Shown here in pieces: positions 45,460 through 57,700 of a stretch of 64,000 bases of DNA. The stretch is taken from assembly GCF_900113945.1 (NCBI RefSeq), contig NZ_FORG01000004.1, forward strand, positions 62,001-126,000, written 5' to 3'. The position numbers and the translations under genes were made by a program. The DNA comes from Xenorhabdus mauleonii. Lineage in GTDB: Bacteria > Pseudomonadota > Gammaproteobacteria > Enterobacterales > Enterobacteriaceae. Position 1 is the stretch's first letter, and every line of letters begins with the position of its first letter. The notes under the pieces are model-generated. The model made no database searches. It worked only from the letters and a program-made list of their open reading frames with translations, and was not told the origin of the DNA.

Positions 45460-46848
45460 ATGTCGAACGGAGTAGTCATCGCGGCATACATTGTTGCCGC
45501 CATTTTATTCATTTTCAGTCTCGCTGGGCTTTCCCGCCATGAAAGTTCCAAGCGGGGGAATATTTTCGGGATTGTAGGGATGGCGATTGCGTTGATCGCG
45601 ACAATCCTTGGCCCTGACGCGGGTAAAATCGGCTGGATTATTTTGGCGATGGTCATCGGTGCCGTCATTGGCATTCGCCTTGCTAAAAAAGTCGAAATGA
45701 CCCAAATGCCGGAGTTGGTCGCCATTTTGCACAGTTTTGTCGGTCTGGCCGCGGTGTTAGTGGGCTTCAATAGCTTTATTACCCATGATACTTTTGCCAC
45801 TCCGATTATGGAGAATATCCATCTGACGGAAGTTTTTCTCGGCGTATTCATTGGCGCAGTAACATTTACCGGTTCAGTCGTGGCATTTGGTAAATTGCGC
45901 GGGAAGCTCTCCTCCAAGCCATTGATGTTGCCACACCGTCATAAACTTAATCTGGCGGCGCTGATCGTTTCTCTGATTCTGATGGTTACCTTTATCAGAT
46001 CGGAAAGTGTTGGCCTGCAAGTTTTCACCTTATTGCTTATGGCCGTGATAGCGCTCGCTTTTGGTTGGCATTTAGTCGCCTCAATTGGGGGGGCAGATAT
46101 GCCGGTCGTGATTTCGATGCTGAACTCATATTCAGGTTGGGCCGCTGCTGCTGCAGGTTTCATGCTGAGTAATGATCTACTGATTGTCACCGGTGCGTTA
46201 GTTGGTTCTTCAGGGGCAATTCTTTCTTATATTATGTGTAAAGCGATGAACCGTTCTTTCATCAGTGTTATCGCCGGCGGTTTTGGAACAGATGGTGTTT
46301 CATCCGACGATAAACAAGAGATGGGAGAATATCGCGAAACAACTGCGGAAGAAGTCGCTGAACTGTTAAGAAATTCCACCTCAGTGATCATCACGCCGGG
46401 CTATGGCATGGCAGTGGCTCAAGCACAATATCCGGTTCATGATATTACGGCGAAATTGCGGGAGAAGGGCATCAACGTTCGTTTCGGCATTCACCCCGTT
46501 GCGGGCCGCTTGCCGGGTCATATGAACGTACTGCTGGCTGAAGCAAAAGTGCCTTACGATATCGTTTTGGAAATGGATGAAATTAACGATGATTTTTCTG
46601 AGACAGACACCGTTTTGGTCATTGGTGCCAACGATACCGTAAACCCTGCGGCCCAAGACGATCCTTCCAGCCCGATTGCCGGTATGCCAGTATTGGAAGT
46701 CTGGAAAGCCCAAAATGTGATTGTCTTTAAACGTTCGATGAATACGGGTTATGCCGGAGTACAAAATCCGCTCTTTTTTAAAGAAAATACCCAAATGTTG
46801 TTTGGTGATGCTAAAGACAGTGTAGACTCAATCCTTCGAGCGTTATAA
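45460..46848 (+). CDS. pntB: NAD(P) transhydrogenase subunit beta
   Basis: 462 aa, as in E. coli. The first 260 residues are eight to nine membrane helices that form the proton channel; the key His lies in the helix containing [15 protein letters not shown]. The C-terminal domain III binds NADP(H), with the motif [13 protein letters not shown], then [18 protein letters not shown], and a [12 protein letters not shown] segment. A strong terminator ends the operon. Confidence 0.98.
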   Translation: MSNGVVIAAYIVAAILFIFSLAGLSRHESSKRGNIFGIVGMAIALIATILGPDAGKIGWIILAMVIGAVIGIRLAKKVEMTQMPELVAILHSFVGLAAVLVGFNSFITHDTFATPIMENIHLTEVFLGVFIGAVTFTGSVVAFGKLRGKLSSKPLMLPHRHKLNLAALIVSLILMVTFIRSESVGLQVFTLLLMAVIALAFGWHLVASIGGADMPVVISMLNSYSGWAAAAAGFMLSNDLLIVTGALVGSSGAILSYIMCKAMNRSFISVIAGGFGTDGVSSDDKQEMGEYRETTAEEVAELLRNSTSVIITPGYGMAVAQAQYPVHDITAKLREKGINVRFGIHPVAGRLPGHMNVLLAEAKVPYDIVLEMDEINDDFSETDTVLVIGANDTVNPAAQDDPSSPIAGMPVLEVWKAQNVIVFKRSMNTGYAGVQNPLFFKENTQMLFGDAKDSVDSILRAL

Positions 46849-46871
46849 TTCAGTGATATTATTTTATATTC

Positions 46872-46903
46872 AGAGCTTTATGTTTTGACATAAAGCTCTT
46901 TCT
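46872..46903 (+). terminator. Intrinsic terminator of pntAB
   Basis: AGAGCTTTATG and CATAAAGCTCT form an 11-base stem with a six-base loop, then a T-rich tail. Confidence 0.92.
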
Positions 46904-47383
46904 TATTTCATAGAATGAAAGAAGAATAAATTATGTTTGGGGGAGCGAATAAAAGTATCTACCTTTGATTGTTTTTGATGTACAAATAAAAAAAGCAAAT
47001 GACGGCTCCTGACAAGACTATGTTAGTATGATTGTTAATGATTTTAATCTATATTTAACATTATATTTATGGCTATGATTATTGATTGTTCTTCAAGGGA
47101 AGCCTATTTAAAAGTAAAAGTCCCGCCTTATTTTTTATTTCAGGAACCATTCCTCAGACAATGTGTGCATGAAATATAGATGTGATATCTCCCTATATCA
47201 AATTATAACGGTTATAAATATATATTATCCAGCACCTCACACCTGTATTAAAACATTCATATTTTTCTCCTCGATAAAAGTAAGGGGCTTAAAATGTTTT
47301 ATATCCGTTAATTACAAAATGAAAACTTATTTCCACGCTGAGGAAAAACAACACAAAAACCATTGAAAGGTGAAAAGTATCAT
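46904..47383. other. Leader/promoter region of the NRPS operon
   Basis: 480 bases, very AT-rich, without a convincing gene (a 67-codon frame at 47163 has no ribosome-binding site). It must contain the promoter of the NRPS genes; no clear -35/-10 pair can be assigned. In Xenorhabdus, peptide clusters are generally under Lrp/LeuO/HexA-type global control, which could act here. Confidence 0.5.
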
Positions 47384-49147
47384 ATGAAAAATGCTGCTCA
47401 AATTGTCAATGAGGCTTTAAATCAAGGGATTACTCTATTTGTTGTTGATAACCAATTACAGTATGAAACCAACCGCGACAGTATACCGTCAGAATTGTTC
47501 AATGAATGGAAAAATTATAAGCAAGAATTGATTGACTTTCTCAGTCAGGTTGACGCAACAGAAGAAACTCAAATACACCAAGCACAAAAAATTCAGCGCA
47601 ATGCTGGCGCTGCGGATTATCCACTCTCATTTGCCCAGCAACGTTTATGGTTCATTGACCAATTAACTGAAGGCAGTGCGCAATACAACTGTGTAGAAGA
47701 CTTTAGGCTACAGGAATCACTTAACATCAAGGCATTTGAGGAAGCAGTGAAAACGATCCTTGAACGCCATGAAGCTTTGCGCACCCATTTTAAAACGATT
47801 GATAATGAGCCTAGGCAGGTTATCGAGACTGCCTACGATTTACCCATCAAGTACTATGATTTGTCAATATTTCCGGAAGCAACAAAAAAAGAACAAATAA
47901 AACAATTGGCAGAGGAAGAAGAGAATCTGACATTTAAACTCGATACAGATTTGATGCTGCGAATTAGAGTAATAAAACTGGCTGAAAAAGATTATGCCAT
48001 TATCTATAACATCCACCATATTGCTTGTGATAGCTGGTCACAGGAAATATTCCTTAAAGAACTTCTCACGTTATATCGGGTTTATTGTCATGATGAAAAA
48101 AATCCGTTGCCAGCGTTAAAAATTCAATATGCAGATTATGCCCAATGGCAACGAAGCTGGTTACAAGGCAATGTGCTGGAAAAACAACTGGCTTACTGGG
48201 AAAAGCAATTATCCGGTGTTTCACCGGTTCATCATTTTCCGTTGGACAATCCCCGCCCGGCAAAACAAGGTTTAGAAGGACATATTCATACACAACGTAT
48301 CCCGATGCCTCTTACCCAAAAAATCAGGGCGCTGTGTGCCAAGCATGAAGCAACATTATTTATGTTCTTGGAAACCGCCTTTGCCGTATTACTCAGTCGT
48401 TACAGCGGTGAAAAAGATATTTTGGTAGGAACGGCGTTGGCAGGCAGAACACACCATGACGTAGAGCCTTTGATTGGTTTTTTTGTCAACTCTTTGGTGA
48501 TCAGAACAGATTTGTCAGGAAAACCAACGTTCAGTGAACTACTGAAACAAAATAGCCGCAACATTTTGGATGCATACGCCCATCAAGATATACCCTTTCA
48601 AACTTTAGTAGAAAAAATCAGCCCTGAACGAAACTTAAATTATAACCCCATATTCCAGATAGCTTTTACTTTAGAAAATACCCAGCAAGATACACTGCTG
48701 GAACAGGATAAACATATTGAGATAAAAAAACGCCCATTTTGGAAAGCGCGCTTTGATTTAGAAATTCATATTTACGAAAAAGACAACGAATTATATTTGG
48801 AATGGATTTCAGATGCCAATCTGTTTAATAGAAATACTATTGACAGATTAATGGTCAATTACGAAACATTACTTTTCAATATAGTCAATGTAATGAAATA
48901 CAGTGCGGGCAATTATACAACAAATAAAGAACCTTCCGTTCACGAAATACCGCTCTTGTCTGACTCTGAGAAACAAATTTTATTACATCATTGGAATGGG
49001 CCACGGAAGCAGAATCATCATGGGTTTTGTTTCCATGAATTATTTGAAAAGCAAGCATCGGCGACAATGAAATGCTGCGCTATCGTTATGACGTTATCTT
49101 GCATAAACAAGTTAAAGATACAGAACCATATCGCGCTCAGCCTGTAA
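47384..49147 (+). CDS. Truncated NRPS 1: docking domain plus condensation domain, A domain lost
   Basis: 587 aa from ATG 47384, chosen because all three NRPSs here start [11 protein letters not shown]; an in-frame TTG at 47363 is a less likely start. Residues 1-55 are a TubC-like N-terminal docking domain. A condensation domain follows, with the active-site motif HHIACDSW at 211-218; the usual Gly after Asp is Ser. At about residue 555 the sequence enters the adenylation domain ([10 protein letters not shown]) and then jumps out of frame into the end of a methyltransferase, giving about 30 junk residues before the stop. Compared with the next gene, about 2065 bases are missing. If made, the product could dock and condense but cannot activate an amino acid. 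Confidence 0.85.
   Translation: MKNAAQIVNEALNQGITLFVVDNQLQYETNRDSIPSELFNEWKNYKQELIDFLSQVDATEETQIHQAQKIQRNAGAADYPLSFAQQRLWFIDQLTEGSAQYNCVEDFRLQESLNIKAFEEAVKTILERHEALRTHFKTIDNEPRQVIETAYDLPIKYYDLSIFPEATKKEQIKQLAEEEENLTFKLDTDLMLRIRVIKLAEKDYAIIYNIHHIACDSWSQEIFLKELLTLYRVYCHDEKNPLPALKIQYADYAQWQRSWLQGNVLEKQLAYWEKQLSGVSPVHHFPLDNPRPAKQGLEGHIHTQRIPMPLTQKIRALCAKHEATLFMFLETAFAVLLSRYSGEKDILVGTALAGRTHHDVEPLIGFFVNSLVIRTDLSGKPTFSELLKQNSRNILDAYAHQDIPFQTLVEKISPERNLNYNPIFQIAFTLENTQQDTLLEQDKHIEIKKRPFWKARFDLEIHIYEKDNELYLEWISDANLFNRNTIDRLMVNYETLLFNIVNVMKYSAGNYTTNKEPSVHEIPLLSDSEKQILLHHWNGPRKQNHHGFCFHELFEKQASATMKCCAIVMTLSCINKLKIQNHIALSL
49050..49060 (+). other. Deletion junction in NRPS 1
   Basis: Left of the junction the sequence aligns with 51657-51665 of NRPS 2 (GAAAAGCAA); right of it with 53731 onwards (GCATCGGCGACAATG). 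In NRPS 2 the intervening bases are 51666-53730, 2065 in number, which is not a multiple of three. Adding 2065 to the 2627 bases of the remnant gives 4692, in frame and close to the 4704 of NRPS 2. Confidence 0.88.
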
Positions 49148-50010
49148 CCTGGCTTAATTTCAATACAATCGAAGAAATTAGTAGCCTGTTGCAAGCAGGA
49201 ACGTTCGAGACCTTTGGTATTTCAGCCATACCCAACGCCCGTATCAAAGATGATGTTGAAGTGGCAGAAGGATTGCGCTATTGGTCAGCCAATCAATTAC
49301 TCCATCCGCCAGAATATGCCGGAAAATTCTCTCCTCAGGCAACCAAACAGGTTCAAGCATTTGAATCCTTATTTCAATATGCAGAGCAGTGCGGCTATCA
49401 ATGCGGTTTGACATGGTCACAACAACAACCCGATCTACTGGATGTGATTTTCAGCCGTGGCGCATTACCCCAGATACAGGCGCGAGCTGTTTACAGTCAA
49501 ACCCATTTGGCGAACTACCCGCAACTCTCATCGATTAGCGGCGAACTTTCAGAACATCTTGAATCTGCCCTGAAAAAGCACTTACCGGAATATATGGTGC
49601 CCAGTCTCTATATCACACTGGAACGCATGCCGCTTTCCCTGAACAATAAAATCGATAAAAAAGCACTTCCGACCCCAATAGACAGTGACTTACGTCAACA
49701 GACTTATATCGCACCAGAAACTGAAATTGAAATACAAATTTGCCGGTTATGGCAGGACTTGCTGAAAGTTCATCAGGTGGGGCTTCGCGACAACTTTTTC
49801 ACGCTAGGCGGACATTCACTTCAGGCAATACGGCTGATCAGTTTAATACGCAATGAATTACACATTGAAATCCCATTGAAAAGCATTTTTGAAAATCCAA
49901 CGCTGGAAAAATTATCGCAACTTGTCACGGTTCATCTTATTCAGACAAGAAGAAAACATGCCCAGACAGAGCAAGGGAAAACACAAATATTATTTAGAGG
50001 GGATATATGA
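49072..50010 (+). CDS. NRPS 1 remnant: end of methyltransferase/A domain plus thiolation domain and C-terminal docking tail
   Basis: 312 aa in the correct NRPS frame after the deletion. It begins with the last part of the methyltransferase region ([12 protein letters not shown]), includes the A10 end of the adenylation domain ([30 protein letters not shown]) and a complete thiolation domain with [11 protein letters not shown], where the Ser would carry phosphopantetheine. The last 15 residues ([15 protein letters not shown]) nearly equal the tail of NRPS 2 and resemble a C-terminal docking motif. There is no good ribosome-binding site at its ATG, so expression is doubtful. It overlaps the next gene by four bases. 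Confidence 0.6.
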   Translation: MLRYRYDVILHKQVKDTEPYRAQPVTWLNFNTIEEISSLLQAGTFETFGISAIPNARIKDDVEVAEGLRYWSANQLLHPPEYAGKFSPQATKQVQAFESLFQYAEQCGYQCGLTWSQQQPDLLDVIFSRGALPQIQARAVYSQTHLANYPQLSSISGELSEHLESALKKHLPEYMVPSLYITLERMPLSLNNKIDKKALPTPIDSDLRQQTYIAPETEIEIQICRLWQDLLKVHQVGLRDNFFTLGGHSLQAIRLISLIRNELHIEIPLKSIFENPTLEKLSQLVTVHLIQTRRKHAQTEQGKTQILFRGDI

Positions 50011-53000
50011 AAAACGCAGCTCAGATCGTCAATGAAGCATTAAACCAAGGAATTACACTGTTTGTTGCAGATAACCGCTTACAGTATGAGGCTCAGTATG
50101 ACACGATACCGCCGGAGTTGCTCAACAAATGGAAAACTCATAAGCAAGAATTGATTGAATTTCTAACTTCAATCGATGCGGAAGCAGATACTGATAATCA
50201 TTTATTGCAGGATATTCCCCGTGACGGTCGCTCCGCACATTATCCACTCTCATTTGCCCAGCAGCGCTTGTGGTTGATTGATCAGCTTAATGGCTGCAGC
50301 CCACAGTATAACGGTACTGGAGATTTCAGATTAAGGGAATCAATCAATATTGAAGCATTCGAAGCGGCAGTGAAAAGTTTGCTTGAACGCCATGAAGCCT
50401 TGCGCACCCATTTTAAAGTCATTGATAACGAACCACGGCAGATGATTGCGACGGCCTATGATCTGCCTATGGTCTGCCATGATTTATCATCACTTTCGGA
50501 AGCAGAAAAAAAACATCAATTAAAACAAATTAATAAAGAAGAGGAAAACCAACTTTTTAACCTGAGTGCTGATTTGATGCTGCGTATCCGGGTCATTAAA
50601 ATGGCAGAAAATGACCATGTCATTATTTATACCATGCATCACATTGCCTACGATGGCTGGTCTATTCCCATTTTCCTCAGTGAGCTTCTTACCTTATACC
50701 GTGCTTACTGCCAAGGCGAATCTAATCCGTTGCCTCCGTTAAAAATCCAGTATGCCGACTATGCCCAATGGCAGCGGAATTGGCTGCAGGGTGAGGTTCT
50801 GGAAAAACAACTGACGTATTGGCAAAATCAGTTAGCCGGCATTGCCCCTTTGCATCATTTCCCGCTGGATAATCCTCGCCCGGAAAAGCAAGGTTTCGAA
50901 GGACATATTCTTACACAACGCATCCCGATGTCTCTTACCCAAAAAATCAGGAAGCTGTGCATCAAGCACGAAGTGACATTATTTATGTTCTTGGAAACCG
51001 CTTTTGCTGTATTGCTCAGTCGTTACAGTGGTGAAAAAGATGTCGTGGTCGGCATGCCGATTGCGGGGCGGCGGCACCGGGACATAGAACCCCTGATCGG
51101 TTTTTTCGTCAATTCTCTGGTTATCCGGACTGACTTATCGAAAGAAATCACTTTCAGTGAATTGTTGAAGCAAAACAGCCGTACCATTCTTGATGCCTAT
51201 GACCATCAAGATTTGCCTTTTGAAAAGTTGGTGGAAACAATCAGCCCGGAGCGAAATTTAAATCATAATCCCATCTTCCAGATAATCTTCGCCGTACAGA
51301 ACAACCAAAAAGACACGACGCTGGAACAAGAAACTATTGTTCCGGATAGAGAAAAATCATTTATCACCACCCGATTTGATTTAGAAGTTCATGTTTATGA
51401 AGAAGGGGATGAACTATCGATTTTATGGATTGCGGACACTTGCCTGTTTAACCGCGATACGATTGACCGATTATTCACCAATTACGAAACGTTGCTGACC
51501 AGCATTGTTGAGACGATGAGTCTCGATGCAAACAATAAAGAGCCATCCATTGATAAACTTTCAATCTTGGGCGATGTGGAAAAGCGCACATTATTGCATG
51601 AATTAAATGGACCAAAAACTCAGTACCAGCGCGGCCTGTGTTTCCATGAGCTGTTTGAAAAGCAAGTTGCACTCACCCCCGAAAAAAACGCGTTGATATT
51701 TGGTGAAAGTTCGCTCAGTTATCGCGAGCTGAATGAACGAGCCAATCAATTGGCGCATTACCTTATGGAACAAGGTATTCAACCCGATACCTTGGTTGCA
51801 ATTTGTCTTCCCCGAACGATGGAAATAGTTATTACACTGCTGGGAATTTTAAAAGCCGGCGGTGCTTATGTTCCGTTGGATATCAGTTATCCGAAAGCGC
51901 GCCTTCAATACATGCTGGAGCACAGTGGGGCAGAACTGATCCTGACAGAAACGAACTTGGTCGATCAATTGCCACTTAACCAGCAAAAAGTGATTTGCCT
52001 TGATACCACCGACATACAGTCAAGTCTGAAAGATTTACCCACCGAAAATATAACCAAGCGGCCATTTCCATTGACTGAAAATCATCTGGCCTACGTAATT
52101 TACACCTCTGGCTCTACCGGCAAACCTAAAGGTGCAATGCTGGAACATAAAGGCTGGGTCAATTTGGCGTATGCACAGGCGGATTTGTATGGTGCTGATG
52201 CCAACAGCCGCGTATTGCAATTTGCTTCCTGGAGTTTTGACGCAGCTACTCTGGAAATGTCTATGACATTGGCTTACGGGGCAACGCTATACCTTATTTC
52301 TGAAAACCAGCGCCGCTCCCCTGAGTTACTGAATGACATTGTTGCAACACACCAAATTACCCATGCAGTTTTACCGCCCGCATTACTGCCTCATTTGGAT
52401 TTCAACCAATGGCGCAGCGTTTCAACGCTATTGTTAGCTGGGGAAGCAGTGCCGCCATACATAGCCGCACAATGGTCACAAGCACGGAGACTGTTCAATG
52501 TCTACGGCCCGACAGAGTGCACGTCCATCATTACCAGCGGGTTATTGACGGCAGACAAGCGGATTACGATCGGCAAACCGCTGCCGAATGCCGTAATGCG
52601 CATTATCGGCTCTGATGGTCATTTAGTCCCTCTTGGGGCGGTGGGAGAATTGCATATCGGCGGTATCCAATTGGCGCGGGGTTACCGGAACGCGCCAGAA
52701 CTGACAGAAAAACAGTTTATCCGTGATCCATTCAGTGCTGAACCAAGCGACAGACTTTATCGCACCGGGGATTTAGTACGCTGGACGCCTGACGGTGAAT
52801 TGGAATTTATTGGTCGCATTGATTCGCAGGTTAAAATTCGCAGCCACCGGATAGAGCTGGGGGAAATCGAGTCCGTTTTGTCCGGGCAGGCGATTTTAAG
52901 CAGTGCTGCAGTGATCACGGATGGTGACGGTGAAGATAAAAAGCTGATCGCCTATGTTTGCCCGAGTACAGAGTGGTTGGCTGAGAAAGCGGCTGAATTT

Positions 53001-54710
53001 AATGCCGATTATGTAGAAAGCTGGACAAAAATCTTTGATGAGCAATACCGGCAAACAACGGCTGCAAATATTATCGTCGATAAGCATGACGTTGACAGTG
53101 ATTTTGGCGGTTGGGTAAACAGTTATACCCGCCAGCCGATCCCGCTTGAGCAGATGGAAGAATGGCGCTCTGGCACCATGCAACGCATTGAAGCCCTGCG
53201 TCCGCGTCGTTTACTGGAAATCGGCTGCGGTACGGGCTTGCTGTTATATCGCTATGCTGAACAGTGTGAATCGGTACTGGCAACCGATATTTCGGCAGAA
53301 GTTTTGGCTCGGCACCAGCACATCCTGCAACAGCGTGGTTGGTCCCATGTTCAATTGCATCAAGGGGATGCCCTGAATTTAGGCGTAGGTACGAATGATA
53401 TCTTCGATACGGTTGTCATTAACTCGGTGGTGCAATATTTCCCCAACGTGCAGTATCTGGATGAGGTGATTGCACAGTTATTGCCGATAGTTGAAGCAGG
53501 CGGAAACATTTTGTTGGGGGATATCCGTAACTTAGATTTACTGACGGCCCATGTGACAGCGATAGAACAAAGCCGCTGTAACGGACAGCGCATCGACGCG
53601 GGAACGCTGGCAAACCGTATTCAGCGGCGGTTACAGCAAGAAGAAGAGTTCCTGCTCAGTCCGACTTACTTTGCTCAATTGCCTGCCCGTCATCCGGAAA
53701 TTGACCGTGTGGATATTCTGGTCAAGCGGGGCATCGGCGACAATGAAATGCTGCGCTATCGTTATGACGTCATATTGCATAAAAAAGCTGCCAGCAATCA
53801 AAAAGAGGAAAGCATAAACAGCAGGGGAGCTTTTGCCCATACGCCTTTCACCTGGCACGACTTTGTCTCCCTTGAAAATTTACGCGATATATTACAGCGG
53901 GAAGAACAAATATTTGGTGTTTCCGGTATCCCCAATGCACGTATCAACGATGATATTGCCTTAGCTGAAGGCTTGAGGCATTGGTCAGCAAATCAATTCA
54001 TTTATTCATCGGAGCAAGTGGGCAGTTTTTCCCCACATTCGGCGGAACAGGTTCAATCTTTTGAACTGTTGATCCAATATGCTGAAATGTGCGGTTATCA
54101 GTGTGGCATAACATGGTCACAACAACAGCCCGAACTGCTGGATGTGATTTTCAGCCGTAGCGCATTACCCCAGATACAAGCGCGAGCTGATTACAACCAA
54201 ACCCATTTGGCGAACTACCCGCAAATCTCATCGATTAGCGGTGAACTTTCAGAATACCTTGAGTCTGCTCTGAAAAAGCAACTACCAGAATATATGGTGC
54301 CCAGCCTCTATATTACACTGGAGCGCATGCCGCTTTCCCTGAACAATAAAATCGATAAAAAAGCGCTGCCTATTCCTAACGAAGACGATCTGCGACGCCA
54401 GACTTATATTGCCCCAAGAGATGAAATAGAGAAGAAACTTTGTCAGTTATGGCAAAACTTACTGAAAGTTCGTCAGGTTGGGATCTATGACAATTTCTTC
54501 ACATTGGGCGGGCATTCACTTCAGGCAACACGCCTTATCAGTTCAATACGCAATGAACTGGATGTCGAAATCCCTTTGAAGAGTATTTTCGAAAATCCAA
54601 CGCTGGAAAAATTATCACAACTTGTCACGATTCATCTTATTCAAACAAGAAGAAAGCATTTCCAGACGGAGCAAGGGAAAACACAAACATTATTGAGAGG
54701 GGATATATGA
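50007..54710 (+). CDS. NRPS 2 of a rhabdopeptide/xenortide-type cluster: docking-C-A-MT-T
   Basis: 1567 aa, one full module. Residues 1-55 TubC-like docking; C domain with HHIAYDGW at 211-218; A domain from about 520 with [11 protein letters not shown] near 699, YGPTEC at 833 and YRTGD at 918. An N-methyltransferase is inserted between A8 and A9 (about 990-1390), with SAM motif LEIGCGTG near 1070. The thiolation Ser is in LGGHS at about 1504; a docking tail ([15 protein letters not shown]) ends the protein. The specificity residues I read, by alignment to GrsA, are D-A-L-V-L-A-V-S-I-K; I do not assign a substrate. Monomodular C-A-MT-T proteins with such docking ends are typical of rhabdopeptide/xenortide synthetases (rdp, kj12). 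ATGA overlaps couple it to both neighbours. Confidence 0.93.
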   Translation: MKNAAQIVNEALNQGITLFVADNRLQYEAQYDTIPPELLNKWKTHKQELIEFLTSIDAEADTDNHLLQDIPRDGRSAHYPLSFAQQRLWLIDQLNGCSPQYNGTGDFRLRESINIEAFEAAVKSLLERHEALRTHFKVIDNEPRQMIATAYDLPMVCHDLSSLSEAEKKHQLKQINKEEENQLFNLSADLMLRIRVIKMAENDHVIIYTMHHIAYDGWSIPIFLSELLTLYRAYCQGESNPLPPLKIQYADYAQWQRNWLQGEVLEKQLTYWQNQLAGIAPLHHFPLDNPRPEKQGFEGHILTQRIPMSLTQKIRKLCIKHEVTLFMFLETAFAVLLSRYSGEKDVVVGMPIAGRRHRDIEPLIGFFVNSLVIRTDLSKEITFSELLKQNSRTILDAYDHQDLPFEKLVETISPERNLNHNPIFQIIFAVQNNQKDTTLEQETIVPDREKSFITTRFDLEVHVYEEGDELSILWIADTCLFNRDTIDRLFTNYETLLTSIVETMSLDANNKEPSIDKLSILGDVEKRTLLHELNGPKTQYQRGLCFHELFEKQVALTPEKNALIFGESSLSYRELNERANQLAHYLMEQGIQPDTLVAICLPRTMEIVITLLGILKAGGAYVPLDISYPKARLQYMLEHSGAELILTETNLVDQLPLNQQKVICLDTTDIQSSLKDLPTENITKRPFPLTENHLAYVIYTSGSTGKPKGAMLEHKGWVNLAYAQADLYGADANSRVLQFASWSFDAATLEMSMTLAYGATLYLISENQRRSPELLNDIVATHQITHAVLPPALLPHLDFNQWRSVSTLLLAGEAVPPYIAAQWSQARRLFNVYGPTECTSIITSGLLTADKRITIGKPLPNAVMRIIGSDGHLVPLGAVGELHIGGIQLARGYRNAPELTEKQFIRDPFSAEPSDRLYRTGDLVRWTPDGELEFIGRIDSQVKIRSHRIELGEIESVLSGQAILSSAAVITDGDGEDKKLIAYVCPSTEWLAEKAAEFNADYVESWTKIFDEQYRQTTAANIIVDKHDVDSDFGGWVNSYTRQPIPLEQMEEWRSGTMQRIEALRPRRLLEIGCGTGLLLYRYAEQCESVLATDISAEVLARHQHILQQRGWSHVQLHQGDALNLGVGTNDIFDTVVINSVVQYFPNVQYLDEVIAQLLPIVEAGGNILLGDIRNLDLLTAHVTAIEQSRCNGQRIDAGTLANRIQRRLQQEEEFLLSPTYFAQLPARHPEIDRVDILVKRGIGDNEMLRYRYDVILHKKAASNQKEESINSRGAFAHTPFTWHDFVSLENLRDILQREEQIFGVSGIPNARINDDIALAEGLRHWSANQFIYSSEQVGSFSPHSAEQVQSFELLIQYAEMCGYQCGITWSQQQPELLDVIFSRSALPQIQARADYNQTHLANYPQISSISGELSEYLESALKKQLPEYMVPSLYITLERMPLSLNNKIDKKALPIPNEDDLRRQTYIAPRDEIEKKLCQLWQNLLKVRQVGIYDNFFTLGGHSLQATRLISSIRNELDVEIPLKSIFENPTLEKLSQLVTIHLIQTRRKHFQTEQGKTQTLLRGDI

Positions 54711-57700
54711 AAAACATCGCCCAGATCGTCAATGAAGCGTTAAAGCAAGGAATTACGCTGTTTGTTGCAGATAACCGCTTACAATATGAGACCCAGAATG
54801 ACACGATACCGCCGGAGTTACTCAGCGAGTGGAAAGAGCATAAACAAGAATTGATTGAATTCCTGAGTTACGCTAACTCAGCGGAAGGAACGAATACATA
54901 TCAATTGCAAGACATCCAGCGTGATGAGCATGCAAGCGATTATCCACTCTCATTTGCCCAGCAGCGTTTGTGGCTGATTGATCAGTCTAATGGCAGCAGC
55001 CCGCAATACAATGGCACCGGAGATTTGAGATTAAGGGAATCAATCAATATTGAGGCATTCGAAGCGGCAGTAAAAAGTTTGCTTGAACGCCATGAAGCCT
55101 TGCGCACCCATTTTAAAGTCATTGATAACGAACCACGGCAGGTGATTGCGACTGTTTTTGAACTGCCCATTATTTATCATGATTTATCTTTAGTTCCGGA
55201 AGCTGAAAAAGAACGCCAATTAAAACAAATTAATAAAGAAGAAGGGCGTCAGGTTTTTAACCTGAGTGCCGATTTGATGCTGCGTATCCGGGTCATTAAA
55301 CTGGCCACAGAAGATTATGCCATCATCTATACGATGCACCACATCGCCTACGATGGCTGGTCTATACCGATTTTCCTCAGCGAACTGCTCACCTTATACC
55401 GGGCTTACTGCCAAGGGGAGCCTAATCCGCTGCCTCCGCTAAAAATCCAGTATGCCGACTATGCCCAATGGCAGCGGAATTGGTTGCAAGGTGAGGTTCT
55501 GGAAAAACAACTGGCGTATTGGCAAAACCAGTTAACCGGCATTGCTCCTGTGCATTGTTTCCCGCTGGATAATTCCCGCCCGGAAAAACAAGGCTTCGAA
55601 GGGCGAGTTTACCCACAACAGATTTCGCAGCATCTGACTCAAAAAATCAGGGAACTGTGTACCAAACATAAAGTCACATTATTTATGTTCTTGGAAACGG
55701 CTTTTGCCGTATTGCTCAGTCATTACAGCAATGAAAAAGATATTGTGGTCGGTATGCCGATTGCGGGGCGGCGGCACCGGGACATAGAACCCCTGATCGG
55801 CTTTTTCGTCAACTCTCTGGTTATCCGGACTGACTTATCAGGGCAGCTCACTTTCAGTGAATTGTTGAAGCAAAACAGCCGTACCATTCTGGATGCCTAT
55901 GACCATCAAGATTTGCCGTTTGAAAAGTTGGTGGAAACACTCAGCCCGGAACGACATTTAAATCATAATCCCATTTTCCAGATAATTTTCGCTGTACAAA
56001 ACAATCAATTTGATATCATTTGGGAACAGGAACACGCTGTTTCTGAAGAAGAAAAACCGCTGCTCACGACTCGGTTTGATTTAGAAGTTCATGTTTATGA
56101 AAAAGGAGATGAGTTATCGATTCTATGGATTGCAGACACTAACCTGTTTAACGACGCTACCATTGACCGATTACTCGAAAATTACGCAACACTGCTGACC
56201 AGCATTGTTGAAACGATGGATGAAAATTCAGTTACTGCTGAGCCACCTGCCCATGCTCTCCCATTTTTAGTTGATACTGAAAAACACGCACTGCTGCATG
56301 AACTGAATGGGCCTCAAATTCAGTACCAGCGCGGCCTGTGCTTCCATGAATTATTTGAAAATCAAGTTGCACTCACTCCTGAAAAAACCGCGTTGGTTTT
56401 TGGTAATCATTCATTAAGCTACCAAGCATTAAATGGGCAGGCTAACCAGCTTGCCCATTATCTGATTGAACAAGGGATTCAGCCAGACACTTTGGTTGCG
56501 ATTTGCCTCCCACGCTCATTGCAGGCCGTTGTTGTCCTGCTGGGAATTCTTAAAGCGGGTGGCGCTTATGTACCACTGGATGCCAGTTATCCAAAAGCGC
56601 GCCTCCGATATATGCTGGAGAACAGCGGGGCAGAACTTATTCTGACGGAATCATCATTGGTTGAAAAATTACCTGTCAGTCAACAAAAAGTGATTTGCCT
56701 TGATACCACCGACATTCAGTCGAATCTGAAAAATTTACCCACCGATAATATAACTGAACGCCCATTCCCATTGACTGAAAATGATCTGGCCTATGTTGTC
56801 TACACTTCGGGTTCAACGGGCAGGCCAAAGGGCGCGATGCTGGAACACAAAGGCTGGGTTAATCTGGCACATGCACAGGCGGATTTGTATGGCGCTGATG
56901 CCAACAGCCGTGTATTGCAATTTGCGTCATGGAGCTTTGACGCGGCCATTCTGGAAATGTCCATGACATTGGCGTACGGGGCAACGCTGTACCTTATTTC
57001 TGAAAACCAGCGCCGCTCCCCTGAATTGCTGAATGACATCGTTGCAAAACACCAAATTACCCATGCGATATTGCCACCAGCTTTATTACCTCATCTGGAT
57101 TTCAATCAATGGCGCAGCGTTTCAACGTTGTTATTAGCTGGAGAAACTGTGCCGCCATACATTGCCGCACAGTGGTCACAAGAACGGAGATTGTTCAACG
57201 TCTACGGCCCGACAGAGTGCACGTCCATCATTACCAGCGGATTATTGACGGCAGATAAGCGGGTGACGATCGGCAAACCGTTGCCGAATGCCGTGATGCG
57301 CATTATCGGCTCTGATGGCCATTTAGTCCCCCTTGGGGCGGTGGGAGAATTGCATATCGGCGGCATCCAATTGGCGCGGGGTTACCGGAACGCGCCAGAA
57401 CTGACAGAAAAACAGTTTATCCGTGATCCATTCAGTGCTGAACCAAACGACAAACTTTATCGCACCGGGGATTTGGTGCGCTGGACGCCTGACGGTGAAC
57501 TGGAATTTATTGGCCGCATTGATTCGCAGATCAAAATTCGCAGCTATCGGATAGAATTGGGGGAAATTGAATCTGTTTTGGCTGAACAGGACATTTTAAG
57601 CAGTGCCGCAGTGATCACGAATGGCGAAGACGAAAACAAAAAGCTGATCGCCTATGTTTGCCCAAGCACTGAGTGGTTGGCTGAAAAAGCTACCGAGTTT

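Noticed and set aside
47163-47366. 67-codon plus-strand frame upstream of the NRPS genes
   Set aside because: No ribosome site and composition typical of chance frames in AT-rich DNA.
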